Shown here one piece after another: positions 27,954 through 36,449 of a stretch of DNA of 64,000 bases; the stretch's first letter is position 1, and each line of letters starts with the position of its first letter. Source of the stretch: Pseudomonadota bacterium. Lineage in GTDB: Bacteria; Pseudomonadota; Gammaproteobacteria; Burkholderiales; Burkholderiaceae_F. A program made the position numbers and the translations under genes. The notes below the pieces were generated by a model. That model was not told the DNA's origin. It saw only the letters and a program-made list of their open reading frames with translations, and made no database searches. The stretch spans positions 66,582 through 130,581 of the forward strand of contig JAKBZN010000003.1 in assembly GCA_021842465.1 (NCBI GenBank). The letters run 5' to 3'.

Positions 27954-29606
27954 ATGCCGCATGACCCGCTTGCGCCCGCCCTGGCCCTGATTCCCCCGAT
28001 GCTCTACCTGCTGGTCGGGTTGATGCCCGCCGGTTGGGCCAACGCACGCGTCGATGCGATGACCGGGCTCGCGGCCAAGGCCGCCTGGGCGGCGCTGGCC
28101 GGTGCCGGCGCAACCGCCGTCGCCCATGGATTCGATTCCGCCCAGTCCTGGACGATCCGCCCGTTCGCGCCGGGTGGCATGGATCGCTTCCCCTTGGAAA
28201 TCTACGTCAACGGACTCACCGTCACCATGCTGCTGCTGGTTTCCTTCGTCGGTACGGTGGTGACGCGCTATGCGCGTGCCAATCTCGACGGCGACCCCAA
28301 CCAGGGACGCTTCCACAAATGGCTGGCGATGACGCTGGCCGCGATCCTCACCCTGATCGTCTCCGGCAATCTGCTGCTGTTCGCCTTCGCCTGGATCGCC
28401 ACCAGCCTGTGCCTGCACCAGTTGCTGATGTTCTACCGCGAGCGGCCGGCGGCGGTCCTCGCCGCCCACAAGAAATTCGTCGCCAGCCGGATCGGCGACG
28501 TCAGCCTGCTGTGCGCCGTCGCGCTCATCGGATCGAGCCTGCACACGCTCGATTTCGCACGGATGTTCCGGATCCTGGCGACGCCGGGAATCCCGGTGCC
28601 GGCGCCGCTGGACGTCGCCGCCCTGCTGGTCGTCGTCAGCGCGGCCCTGAAATCCGCGCAGTTCCCGTTCCACGGCTGGCTGATCCAGGTGATGGAGGCG
28701 CCGACACCGGTATCCGCGCTGCTGCACGCGGGCATCGTCAACGCCGGCGCATTTCTCGTCGTGCGCATGAGCCCGGTGATCTCGCACTCGGAAACTGCGC
28801 GCTGCGTCCTGGTCGGGATCGGCCTGATCACGCTGGCCCTGTCGTCGCTCGTCATGCTCACCCAGACCAGCATCAAGGTCTCGCTGGCGTGGTCGACCAC
28901 GGCGCAGATGGGATTCATGCTGCTGGAATGCGGCCTGGGTCTCTACAGCCTTGCGATCCTGCACGTCGTCACCCACTCCCTCTACAAGGCGCATGCATTC
29001 CTCGCCTCGGGCAGCAGCGTGGACACCTTCCGCGCGCCGGTCCTGCCCTATTCCCGCGCCGGGTTTCGTCCCGGGCGCCTGCTGCTGGCCCTGCTGACCG
29101 GCGGCGCACTGACCGTGCTCACCGCCGCCGCGTTCGGCATCACCCTGCACAGCCCGCCGGGCCTGCTGGCTGCGGCCACGGTGGTCGCGATCGCGACGTC
29201 CCAGTTGCTGCTGCTGGCCGTGACCGAGACCGAGGGCAATCCTTCCTACCTGCGGGCCCTGGGCCTCGGCATCGTCGTCGTGGTGGCGTACTTCACGCTG
29301 CACGCCGGGTTCGACGCGGCCCTCGCCGGCAGCGTGCTCGCGGTGGCGGATCCGGCAAGCCGGTTGCAGGCCGTCCTGGCGGCCGCGGTCGTCGGCGTAT
29401 TCGTCGTGCTGCTGCTGGTCCAGCAGATCCTGAAAGCCGACCCCGCGGCCTTGGGCAAGGGACTGTATCTGCACCTCTACAACGGTCTGTACGTCGACGT
29501 CTACATCACGCGACTGCTCCAGCGCGTCTGGCCCAGTCCGCCCGCCGACGCGGGCGCGCCGCCCGCCCCCTTCGCAACCATTCCCGGAACCCGAGGTGGA
29601 TCATGA
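27954..29606 (+). CDS. dabB: DabB: proton-conducting (NuoL/Mrp-like) subunit of the DAB inorganic-carbon pump
   Basis: A 550-residue inner-membrane protein with about 13-14 hydrophobic segments and the proton-channel signature KSAQFPFHGWLIQVMEAPTP (Lys233), then SALLHAGIVNAGAFLV. Alone it would read as NADH dehydrogenase subunit 5, but its 4-nt overlap with dabA and its place in a carboxysome locus identify it as DabB. In the characterised Halothiobacillus system, DabB couples a cation gradient to the DabA carbonic-anhydrase-like subunit to trap CO2 as bicarbonate. RBS AGGAG. Transcribed divergently from the CbbR-like gene. Confidence 0.93.
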   Translation: MPHDPLAPALALIPPMLYLLVGLMPAGWANARVDAMTGLAAKAAWAALAGAGATAVAHGFDSAQSWTIRPFAPGGMDRFPLEIYVNGLTVTMLLLVSFVGTVVTRYARANLDGDPNQGRFHKWLAMTLAAILTLIVSGNLLLFAFAWIATSLCLHQLLMFYRERPAAVLAAHKKFVASRIGDVSLLCAVALIGSSLHTLDFARMFRILATPGIPVPAPLDVAALLVVVSAALKSAQFPFHGWLIQVMEAPTPVSALLHAGIVNAGAFLVVRMSPVISHSETARCVLVGIGLITLALSSLVMLTQTSIKVSLAWSTTAQMGFMLLECGLGLYSLAILHVVTHSLYKAHAFLASGSSVDTFRAPVLPYSRAGFRPGRLLLALLTGGALTVLTAAAFGITLHSPPGLLAAATVVAIATSQLLLLAVTETEGNPSYLRALGLGIVVVVAYFTLHAGFDAALAGSVLAVADPASRLQAVLAAAVVGVFVVLLLVQQILKADPAALGKGLYLHLYNGLYVDVYITRLLQRVWPSPPADAGAPPAPFATIPGTRGGS

Positions 29607-32158
29607 ACGCACCGATGACCGACGATCTCGCCGACCGCGGAGATGCAGAATTGGCGGCGCCGGCGCCGGAGGCGCTGCGCGCGCACATCGACGCCGCCTG
29701 TGGCCGGATCGCGCCGCTGTGGCCGCTGCAGCATTTCGTCGCAGTGAATCCGTTTTTCGGATTGCGCGACGAGAGCTTCCAGGAGGCTTCCGACACGCTG
29801 GCACGGATCACCGGCGCAGGTCTCTACATGCCGCGCGCCTACTATCGCGCGCAGCTCGCCTCGGGTCGCATCGCGCGCGAGGACATCGCCACGGCGATCC
29901 GGCGCTGCGACAGTTCACTCGATCCCGAGGACGTCGAGCGGGCCCTGGCGACCGAAGCGCCGCGGCCCAAACTCGGGATGGCGGCGGTCAGCGAAGTGCT
30001 CGAACGCGTCGAAGGCGGACTGTGGTCGAGCTTCGTCACCGAGCGCATCAGCCTGCATTGCGCCGCCTACTTCGACCTCGGCCAGGCCACGATCCGCATG
30101 CCCTGGCGCAAGCAAACGCTCTTTGCGTCCTGGCGGGGAGCGGCGGCGATCGATCGCAGCCCGTCGATGATGGGGCTCTCCGACTTCCGGTCGGCGGTGA
30201 CCCGTCTGCCCGAGGATCCGTACAACGCCATTGCGCTCGCGATCCGCCGCCTCAACATCCCCGCCGCCGCGGTCGAACGCTACCTGCATGCCTCGCTGAT
30301 GAGCATCAACGGCTGGGCGGCATGGGCGCGTTACCTGCGCTGGCAAGCGGAACTGCAGGGCGGTCGCGACGACTCGATCGTCGATCTGCTGGCGATCCGG
30401 CTCATGTGGGACATGCTCCTCTACGAGGAAAAGCGCTCGGCGGCCCTGGTTGCGCGCTGGCGCGAGATGCTCGCCGCCAGCATGCGCCCGCCCTCGGCGA
30501 AGCGGCAGGCTTCGGCGGAAATCGACCGCATCCTGCTGACCGCGATGGAGGTCGGCTTCCAGCGCAGCATCATCGCCGGCCTGGCCGCGCCGGCGGGCGC
30601 GCGCGCGGAGGGCGGACCGATGGCAACGGCTCCCGAGCGCCCCGCGGTGCAGGCGGCGTTCTGCATCGACGTGCGCTCGGAGGTGTTCCGGCGTGCGCTC
30701 GAGACCGTCGCCTCGCCGATCCAGACGCTCGGGTTCGCCGGGTTTTTCGGGATCTTCATCGAACACGTCCCGCTGGGTTCGACCGCGGGTCACGTCCACG
30801 TCCCGGTGCTGTTCCAGCCGACCTATCCGATCTACGACCGGGTCAAGGACCGCGATCCGGAGGCCGTGATCGTCGAGCGCCGGCGCCGCATCGGGCTCTA
30901 CAAAGCCTGGAAGGGATTCAAATTTTCGGCGGCATCGTGCTTCTCGTTCGTGGAAGCGACCGGCCTCATGTATGCGTCGAAGCTGATCACCGACAGCTTC
31001 GGCTGGACCCGGCCGGTTCCCGACCCGCGGATCCAGGGCCTCGACCGGGACGCCGCCGATCGCGTCGGCCCGACCCTCGACGACGTGTCGCCGGGCCGGC
31101 GATGCCCGGGCCACACCCATGCCGGAATCCCACCGGAAGAGCGCGCCGGACACGCGGAACGGATCCTGCGGGCGATGTCGTTGACCGGCAATTTCGCACC
31201 CATCGTGCTGTTGGCCGGCCACGGCAGCAGCACCGTCAACAACCCCTACGGCTCGGCGCTCGACTGCGGCGCCTGCGCCGGACAGACCGGAGAAGCCAGC
31301 GCGCGGGTGGTCGCCGCCCTGTTGAACGACCGCGCGGTCCGCGAGGATCTGCGCCGCCGCGGTATCGACGTTCCCGACGACACTTGGTTTCTCGCCGGAC
31401 TCCACGACACGACCACGGATGCGCTGGAGGTCTTCGAATGCGACGAGGTGCCGCCGGTGCTCGCCCCGGATCTCGCCCGCCTGCGGCAGTGGCTGGAGCA
31501 GGCCGCGGATCTGGCGCGCCTCGAGCGCGCCGCGCTGCTCGGGATCGCCGCCACCACCGACCGCGATCTCGAAATGCGCATCCGCGACCGCAGCCGCGAC
31601 TGGTCGCAGGTGCGCCCCGAATGGGCGCTCGCCAACAACGCCGCGTTCATCGCCGCGCCGCGATCGCGCACCGCCGCACTCCCGCTCGCCGGCCGCGCCT
31701 TCCTGCACGAATACGTCTGGCGCGAGGATGCGGGGTTCGGCGTACTCGAGCTGATCATGACGGCGCCGATGGTCGTGGCGAACTGGATCAACATGCAGTA
31801 CTACGCCTCGGTCGTCGACAATCGACGATTCGGCAGCGGCAATAAGGTGCTGCACAACGTCGCCGGCGGCGCGATCGGCGTGCTCGAAGGAAACGGTGGC
31901 GACCTGCGGATCGGTCTGCCGCTGCAGTCGTTGCGCGACGGCAGGAACTGGATGCACGAGCCGTTGCGCTTGAGCGTGTTCATCGAGGCGCCCCAGGATC
32001 CGATTGACCACGTGCTGTCCCGGCACGCGGTGGTACGCGAGTTGGTCGAGAACGGATGGCTGCACCTGTTCCGGATCGACGACGATGGCACGGCATTCCT
32101 GCGCCGGCCCGATGGCCGCTGGCAAGACACCGAGCGCGAACGGCCACGGATCGGGTGA
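29603..32158 (+). CDS. dabA: DabA: beta-carbonic-anhydrase-like subunit (DUF2309) of the DAB inorganic-carbon pump
   Basis: An 851-residue peripheral protein that binds DabB and hydrates CO2 vectorially. The zinc site expected from Halothiobacillus DabA (Cys, Asp, His, Cys) is intact: Cys354 and Asp356 in FCIDVRSE, His540 in LLAGHGSS, and Cys555 in SALDCGACAG, with the same His-to-Cys spacing of 15. Length is normal for DUF2309. The ATG at 29603 overlaps the dabB stop (ATGA) behind GAGGTGG. The gene ends 22 nt before a near-perfect palindrome shared with the convergent carboxysome operon. Its job is to raise cytosolic bicarbonate for the carboxysomes. Confidence 0.96.
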   Translation: MNAPMTDDLADRGDAELAAPAPEALRAHIDAACGRIAPLWPLQHFVAVNPFFGLRDESFQEASDTLARITGAGLYMPRAYYRAQLASGRIAREDIATAIRRCDSSLDPEDVERALATEAPRPKLGMAAVSEVLERVEGGLWSSFVTERISLHCAAYFDLGQATIRMPWRKQTLFASWRGAAAIDRSPSMMGLSDFRSAVTRLPEDPYNAIALAIRRLNIPAAAVERYLHASLMSINGWAAWARYLRWQAELQGGRDDSIVDLLAIRLMWDMLLYEEKRSAALVARWREMLAASMRPPSAKRQASAEIDRILLTAMEVGFQRSIIAGLAAPAGARAEGGPMATAPERPAVQAAFCIDVRSEVFRRALETVASPIQTLGFAGFFGIFIEHVPLGSTAGHVHVPVLFQPTYPIYDRVKDRDPEAVIVERRRRIGLYKAWKGFKFSAASCFSFVEATGLMYASKLITDSFGWTRPVPDPRIQGLDRDAADRVGPTLDDVSPGRRCPGHTHAGIPPEERAGHAERILRAMSLTGNFAPIVLLAGHGSSTVNNPYGSALDCGACAGQTGEASARVVAALLNDRAVREDLRRRGIDVPDDTWFLAGLHDTTTDALEVFECDEVPPVLAPDLARLRQWLEQAADLARLERAALLGIAATTDRDLEMRIRDRSRDWSQVRPEWALANNAAFIAAPRSRTAALPLAGRAFLHEYVWREDAGFGVLELIMTAPMVVANWINMQYYASVVDNRRFGSGNKVLHNVAGGAIGVLEGNGGDLRIGLPLQSLRDGRNWMHEPLRLSVFIEAPQDPIDHVLSRHAVVRELVENGWLHLFRIDDDGTAFLRRPDGRWQDTERERPRIG

Positions 32159-32179
32159 GCGGCACGCCCTGTAGCGGGC

Positions 32180-32226
32180 ACCCTCACCCCCGCCCTCTCC
32201 CGCTCGCGGGAGGGCGGGGGTGAGGG
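32180..32226. terminator. REP-like palindrome copy 8, fully symmetric, between convergent dabA and cbbO
   Basis: Outer arms CCCTCACCCCCGCCCT and AGGGCGGGGGTGAGGG pair over 16 bp, with CTCCCGC-TC-GCGGG at the centre. This is the only copy with both arms complete, and it sits in the only gap between the two convergent carbon-concentrating operons. A bidirectional terminator is likely. Confidence 0.65.
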
Positions 32227-32268
32227 GCGCGGCATCGGCGCTTTCCTATGCCCGAGAGAGCGCTTGGT

Positions 32269-34629
32269 TCATCGGGTCATCGACAGGTACAAGGCGGGGA
32301 GTTTTTCCGGGAGGCGGGCGACCTGGTCGAGGATCAGGTAGTTCTTTGCGCCGAAAATCCGCGAAACGTACTGGTCGGCGTTGGGGTCGAGCGTCAGGCA
32401 GAAGGTGTTGATACCCCGGCGCGCCAGCTCCTCCACGGCCTTGCGCGTGTCCTGGCGCAGATACTGCGGGTCGCGCACGTCGTTGTCGGCGGGCTCGCCG
32501 TCGGTGAGCAGCAGGATCAGCTTGCGCTGGCTCGGACGGCGCGCGAGATGGGCGCCGGCGTGCCGCAGCGCGGTGCCCATGCGGGTGGAGAGCTTGCCGG
32601 TCATCGCCGCAAGGCGCCCTTTCACCCGGTCGTCGTAAATGCCGTCGAAATCCTTGAAGCGGTAGTACTCGACGTCATGGCGGCCGTTCGAATCAAAGCC
32701 GTGGATCGCGAACGGATCGCCGATCTTGTCCAGCGCATCGGCAAGCAGTGCCGCGGCTTCCCGCGCCATGTCGAGCACCGTGCGATTGCGCTCGTCGTCG
32801 CGCAAGGCGTCGTTGGTCGATTCCGACAGATCGATCAGCAGCAGCACCGACAGATCGCGGATCTGCAGACGCGTGCGGATTCCGATGCGCGGATCCGGCG
32901 CCCGCCCCATGCGGATGTCGACCAAGCCCTGGATCGCGGCGTTGAGATCGATCTCGTCGCCATCCTCGACCTTGCGCTGGCGCACGACGCCCTGCGGCTG
33001 CACGGCCTCGATCAGCCGCTTGAGCCGCCGCACCAGCGGCTTGTGCTCTTCGATGACCGCATCGATGCGCGCGGGATCGCCGACCTTCGGATGCTTCTCG
33101 AGCAGGGTGACCCAGTCGGGCCGCTCGAGCTGGGTCTGATAGTCCCACTCGGGATAGTGGAACGGCGAGGACACCGGTGGCTTGCCTTCGCGCTCGTTGA
33201 AGGTGGTTCCGTCGTCATCGTAGAGTTCGGTCGCCAGGATCCAGATTTCCTGGGCGTCGTCGCCGGCGAATTCGACGTCGAGCCCGTTGAGCATTTCCAT
33301 CAGGCTGACGTACTTGCGCAGCTGCGCGGGCCGGCCGCCGGCGCCGAGGACCTCGACGTCGCCGTCGGGCATCTCCCAGAGGTGGCGGTTGTCGTCGCGG
33401 TAGGAAGCCGACGGCTCATCGAGCCGCGCGTGGAACGGGATCTCGCGGCGCGTGGCCTCGTCGGCGAGTTCCATGCCGATCGCGACGGCGGCATCGACGT
33501 CTTGGAGGTCGGCGATCGCTTCGAAGCGGCTGCGTGCGAGCGCGACCAGCGGATGGTCGTCGTGCCAGGATTCGTCGAGCAGCGCCCGAGCGATGCGGTC
33601 GAGCAGCGGACCGACGCGCTCCGCCGCGCCCGAATCCACCGGCAGCAAGGCCGACCAGAGCGCCTTCAATCCGGGGAAGGCTCGCACCGCGAGGGCTTCG
33701 ACGCGGGCGTCCTCGATCGCGCCCACGAACGCGCGCTGCAGGGGGGTATAGCCTTCCGCGCGGGGATCGGGCCGCGAGTGGACCTGATGCGCGGCGGCGT
33801 GCGCGGCGGCGGCGCGATACACCTCGAGGCCCGCAATCACCGGCGCCGTCGACGCCGCGGAGGTCTCTTCGCCAGTCGCCGGCCCGACGTCGTCGAACGC
33901 GTCGGGAAGATGGATGACGTACTGTTCGATGTAGGGGCGATACCCCGCCCGCGTTTCGAAATCGCCCGAGGTCGGACGCAGGAAGAAATCCCGGCCCCAC
34001 AGCGCGCGCAGGTACATGAGCAGGCGGCGCTGAACGTCGACGAACAGCACGCCGCGCTGCTCCTTCTTGAGCACGGCGCGCGCCTCGTCGCTTTCGAGCG
34101 CGAAGTACGCGGCCTGTGCGGCGAAATCGCTGCGGTAGGCCGAAGCGCCCCACATCGCCCATCGTCGCAGCCCCCCCAGCGTGAGGTGGGTCAGCAGCAC
34201 GTCGAGCTTTTCGAGCATCGGCCGCAGCGCGCGCGGCACCTGCGTGAGCAGGTTGTCGAGCAGGGACAGATAGCCCCTGAACAGTTCCAGCTCGCCGAGC
34301 CGTGCAGCGGCGGTCGGCGCCGTCGAGAACAGCAGCACGAGAACGCCGGCGCTGGTCTTGGAGTACATCTTGATCGCGGCGGAGAGCAGTTCGGCAACCG
34401 CCGATTCGCCGATCTCCTTCGCCACCTGCGGCGCGCTTTCGACGAAGGATACGACGAGGTCGGTGCCCCGGCCGAGGGCCTGGAGTCCGGCTGCGCCCTG
34501 GAGATAGGCCTGCAGTCCGCGCGGACTGAACACCCGCGCGGCGTCCTGCCAGTTGGCCTCGAGCACCTCGCCGGCCTGGGCACCCAGATCGTCGAGGATG
34601 TCCTGGTAATCGCTGAGATGGATTGCCAT
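32269..34629 (-). CDS. cbbO: CbbO: von Willebrand factor A protein of RuBisCO activase (CbbQO type)
   Basis: A 786-residue protein with a long helical N-terminal part and a C-terminal VWA domain (about 590-786). The metal-ion-dependent adhesion site DxSxS is present at Asp600-Ser602-Ser604 (LLLIDLSEST), with LLLTDGEPAD further on. Family length is normal (about 770-800). In Acidithiobacillus and Halothiobacillus, CbbO bridges RuBisCO and the AAA+ hexamer CbbQ to remove inhibitory sugar phosphates. Here it is the last gene of the carboxysome operon. Remarkably, no cbbQ (about 270 aa) is anywhere in the window, so the motor must be encoded elsewhere or replaced. Confidence 0.93.
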   Translation of the reverse strand: MAIHLSDYQDILDDLGAQAGEVLEANWQDAARVFSPRGLQAYLQGAAGLQALGRGTDLVVSFVESAPQVAKEIGESAVAELLSAAIKMYSKTSAGVLVLLFSTAPTAAARLGELELFRGYLSLLDNLLTQVPRALRPMLEKLDVLLTHLTLGGLRRWAMWGASAYRSDFAAQAAYFALESDEARAVLKKEQRGVLFVDVQRRLLMYLRALWGRDFFLRPTSGDFETRAGYRPYIEQYVIHLPDAFDDVGPATGEETSAASTAPVIAGLEVYRAAAAHAAAHQVHSRPDPRAEGYTPLQRAFVGAIEDARVEALAVRAFPGLKALWSALLPVDSGAAERVGPLLDRIARALLDESWHDDHPLVALARSRFEAIADLQDVDAAVAIGMELADEATRREIPFHARLDEPSASYRDDNRHLWEMPDGDVEVLGAGGRPAQLRKYVSLMEMLNGLDVEFAGDDAQEIWILATELYDDDGTTFNEREGKPPVSSPFHYPEWDYQTQLERPDWVTLLEKHPKVGDPARIDAVIEEHKPLVRRLKRLIEAVQPQGVVRQRKVEDGDEIDLNAAIQGLVDIRMGRAPDPRIGIRTRLQIRDLSVLLLIDLSESTNDALRDDERNRTVLDMAREAAALLADALDKIGDPFAIHGFDSNGRHDVEYYRFKDFDGIYDDRVKGRLAAMTGKLSTRMGTALRHAGAHLARRPSQRKLILLLTDGEPADNDVRDPQYLRQDTRKAVEELARRGINTFCLTLDPNADQYVSRIFGAKNYLILDQVARLPEKLPALYLSMTR

Positions 34630-34667
34630 CGCCGCCTGCCCTCCCCGGTACGTTCAACCGCGACCGA

Positions 34668-35003
34668 TCAATCCGGCCAGACCCGCTCCGGATGCAATGC
34701 CTCGCCGTGGGCGCGGCGATCGCCCGTCGCCGCGGTGGCCGACTTCCCCGTCGCAGCACGGAGCGCCGACGGGGCGGCGACCGAGGACGGCGCGACCGTT
34801 GTGGGCTGGCGCACCGCGGTCGAGGCTGCGGGTGCCGCGGGGACCCGCGGCACCGCCGGCGCGTCCGCAACCGACCGAGGAGATTCCTTGGCCGGGCCCT
34901 TCCCAGCCCCTTTCGCCGCGGGCTCCGGGATGCGCTTGCCGCCTGGAGCGATCTTCCCGCCCGCCCGGTTCGCCGGACGACCGCGCATCGGATCAACTGG
35001 CAT
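34668..35003 (-). CDS. Small disordered basic protein of the carboxysome operon, possible McdB-like
   Basis: A 111-residue reading frame filling the gap between acRAF and cbbO on the operon strand. Composition is Ala/Pro/Gly/Lys/Arg-rich with no hydrophobic core, so intrinsic disorder is expected. It ends in HPERVWPD, with its only Trp three residues from the end (position 109). Alpha-carboxysome positioning proteins of the McdB type are small, disordered and marked by a Trp near the C-terminus, and sit in this part of the operon; that is the basis for the suggestion. No ParA-like McdA is nearby. The start is uncertain (35003, or 34988 just after the acRAF stop); neither has a good RBS. Confidence 0.45.
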   Translation of the reverse strand: MPVDPMRGRPANRAGGKIAPGGKRIPEPAAKGAGKGPAKESPRSVADAPAVPRVPAAPAASTAVRQPTTVAPSSVAAPSALRAATGKSATAATGDRRAHGEALHPERVWPD

Positions 35004-35256
35004 GGCGCGTCGCGATCGCATCCGCCGCCACGGCGAAATCGCGTTCCATGTTGCCCGGCTCCTCCCCGCTCATGCCCAGGCTCACGTTGACGTGGGTGCG
35101 CGCAAAATTGAGATCGGGGTAACACCCGAGCTGCTCGGACAGGACCGCGAGATCGTCGAGAAACGCCCGGGTTGCCCGGTAGTTCGCGAAGTCGTACCGG
35201 CGCGCCAGCCGCGGGGGGCGCTTCTGGACCGACCACTCACCCGAAAATTCCACCAT
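34993..35256 (-). CDS. acRAF: pterin-carbinolamine-dehydratase-like RuBisCO assembly factor
   Basis: An 87-residue PCD-fold protein (RRYDFANYRATRAFLDDLAV, then LGCYPDLNFARTHVNVSLG). In genuine dehydratases the active site has a His-His pair near HHPD; here the equivalent is CYPD, so dehydratase activity is unlikely. That matches acRAF, the alpha-carboxysome RuBisCO assembly chaperone usually found in cso operons. The ATG at 35256 follows AGGAG at 7 nt and overlaps the ferritin-like gene by 20 nt. It would aid folding or assembly of form IA RuBisCO. Confidence 0.85.
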   Translation of the reverse strand: MVEFSGEWSVQKRPPRLARRYDFANYRATRAFLDDLAVLSEQLGCYPDLNFARTHVNVSLGMSGEEPGNMERDFAVAADAIATRHAS

Positions 35257-35722
35257 GACAGCTCTCCTGATGGGTTGCATCGGCGAGCATGTGCTCCAGC
35301 TCGCGAAGATGCGCCTGCTCGTCTTTCAGTAGTGCGGCAAACAGCTGCCGAGCGGTTTCATCGCGCGTGCGGCGACAATGATCGACCGCCTCGGCATAGA
35401 GCTGCACTGCTTCCTGTTCCAACTGCATGTCGCGGACGAGGAACTCGGCCTTGTCGCGTCCGGGGCGCACCGGCGCGAGCTGGGTCGCGTTCGGGGTCAA
35501 CCCCAAGGCGAGCATGTGCCGGGTGATCATGGCGGCATGCCCGAGTTCCTCGCTCGCCTCGCGCCGGAAATAGGCGCACTCCGCGTCCATCGCCCACAGC
35601 GCGCACAACTGCCCCTGGGTGATGTAGTGCTGCACCACGCTCATTTCGTGGTTCAGCGCCTGACGGAGATAGCCTATCGTCCGCGGGTCGCCCCGGAGAA
35701 CGCGATCCAGGTTCGCCAGCAT
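35237..35722 (-). CDS. Ferritin-like (bacterioferritin-related) protein of the carboxysome operon
   Basis: A 161-residue four-helix protein: LRQALNHEMSVVQHYITQGQ, FRREASEELGHAAMITRHML, then AEFLVRDMQLEQEAVQLYAE and LLKDEQAHLRELEHML carry Glu and EXXH pairs typical of di-iron ferritin-like folds (E26, E57-H60, E104 and E139-H142 region). A bacterioferritin-like gene after csoS1 is standard in proteobacterial cso operons, but its role there is not established; redox or metal handling is a guess. It lies 9 nt after csoS1 and overlaps acRAF. The C-terminal tail SCHGGIFG lies in the overlap. Confidence 0.88.
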   Translation of the reverse strand: MLANLDRVLRGDPRTIGYLRQALNHEMSVVQHYITQGQLCALWAMDAECAYFRREASEELGHAAMITRHMLALGLTPNATQLAPVRPGRDKAEFLVRDMQLEQEAVQLYAEAVDHCRRTRDETARQLFAALLKDEQAHLRELEHMLADATHQESCHGGIFG

Positions 35723-35731
35723 GGCGACACC

Positions 35732-36070
35732 TTAGCGGGCGACCTCGGAGACATCCATGTCCCGACCGCTGGTCCCGGAACCGGGCGCGCGCGGCAGGAT
35801 GCCCTCGACCTCGGCGTGCACGCGGGCGATGATGTGCGCCGCGACGAGGCCGTCGCCGACCCGCTCGCACGCATCGGCGCCGGCACGCACCGCCGCGTTG
35901 ACCGCGCCGGTTTCGCCGCGGACCAGCACCGTCACGTAGCCGCCGCCGACGAACTGCCGGCCGATCAGGCGCACTTCCGCCGCCTTCGTCATCGCGTCCG
36001 CCGCCTCGATCGCCGGAACCAGTCCGCGCGTCTCGATCATTCCCAATGCAATACCCGTCACTTCAGCCAT
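35732..36070 (-). CDS. csoS1: CsoS1 hexameric carboxysome shell protein, second copy (extended C-terminus)
   Basis: A 112-residue BMC-domain protein: GIALGMIETRGLVPAIEAAD, EVRLIGRQFVGGGYVTVLV, and the pore-side segment ERVGDGLVAAHIIAR. Six copies make the shell hexamer with a small pore for bicarbonate and RuBP. It is over 90 percent identical in DNA to the csoS1 upstream, but carries a 14-residue tail (GSGTSGRDMDVSEVAR region) in place of the usual short end. Start 36070 is set by AAGGAG at 7 nt. The paralogue differs at only a few core positions (H/Q, M/L), so recent duplication or gene conversion is likely. Confidence 0.95.
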   Translation of the reverse strand: MAEVTGIALGMIETRGLVPAIEAADAMTKAAEVRLIGRQFVGGGYVTVLVRGETGAVNAAVRAGADACERVGDGLVAAHIIARVHAEVEGILPRAPGSGTSGRDMDVSEVAR

Positions 36071-36116
36071 TTCCATTCTCCTTGCGATAGCGGAAAACTC
36101 ATGTCGCCCGCGGACC

Positions 36117-36413
36117 TTACGCGGACGGTGCCTTCGGCAGAATGCCCTCGACCTCGGCGTGGACGCGCGCGATGATGTGCGCCGCGACCAGGCCGTCGCC
36201 GACCCGCTCGCACGCATCGGCGCCGGCGCGCACCGCCGCGTTGACCGCGCCGGTTTCGCCCCGCACCATCACCGTGACGTAGCCGCCACCCACGAAATGG
36301 CGGCCGATCAGGCGCACTTCCGCCGCCTTCGTCATTGCGTCCGCCGCCTCGATCGCCGGAACCAGTCCGCGCGTCTCGATCATTCCCAATGCAATTCCGG
36401 TCACATCAGCCAT
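36117..36413 (-). CDS. csoS1: CsoS1 hexameric carboxysome shell protein, first copy
   Basis: A 98-residue BMC-domain protein of normal CsoS1A/C length, with EVRLIGRHFVGGGYVTVMV and the same pore segment as the next gene. It forms the facets of the alpha-carboxysome shell. An AAAGGAG ribosome binding site lies 7 nt before the ATG. Gaps to csoS4B (36 nt) and the second csoS1 (46 nt) are short, with a separate strong RBS for each copy, which fits the high stoichiometry of shell hexamers. Confidence 0.97.
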   Translation of the reverse strand: MADVTGIALGMIETRGLVPAIEAADAMTKAAEVRLIGRHFVGGGYVTVMVRGETGAVNAAVRAGADACERVGDGLVAAHIIARVHAEVEGILPKAPSA

Positions 36414-36449
36414 TTCCAGCTCCTTTACAGTGAAAAAACACCCTATTTC

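Noticed and set aside
28034..29602. Upstream in-frame extension of dabA through the dabB gene
   Set aside because: It is the out-of-frame shadow of dabB; family length and the ATGA overlap fix the dabA start at 29603.
27954..29606. NADH dehydrogenase subunit 5 of complex I or an Mrp antiporter
   Set aside because: No other nuo or mrp genes are nearby; the direct overlap with dabA identifies it as DabB.
33416..35236. A 606-codon minus-strand frame overlapping cbbO, the small ORF and acRAF
   Set aside because: Arg/Pro-rich shadow translation; the overlapping frames match known families.
34993..35256. Genuine pterin-4a-carbinolamine dehydratase
   Set aside because: The catalytic His pair is absent and the gene is embedded in the cso operon, which fits acRAF.
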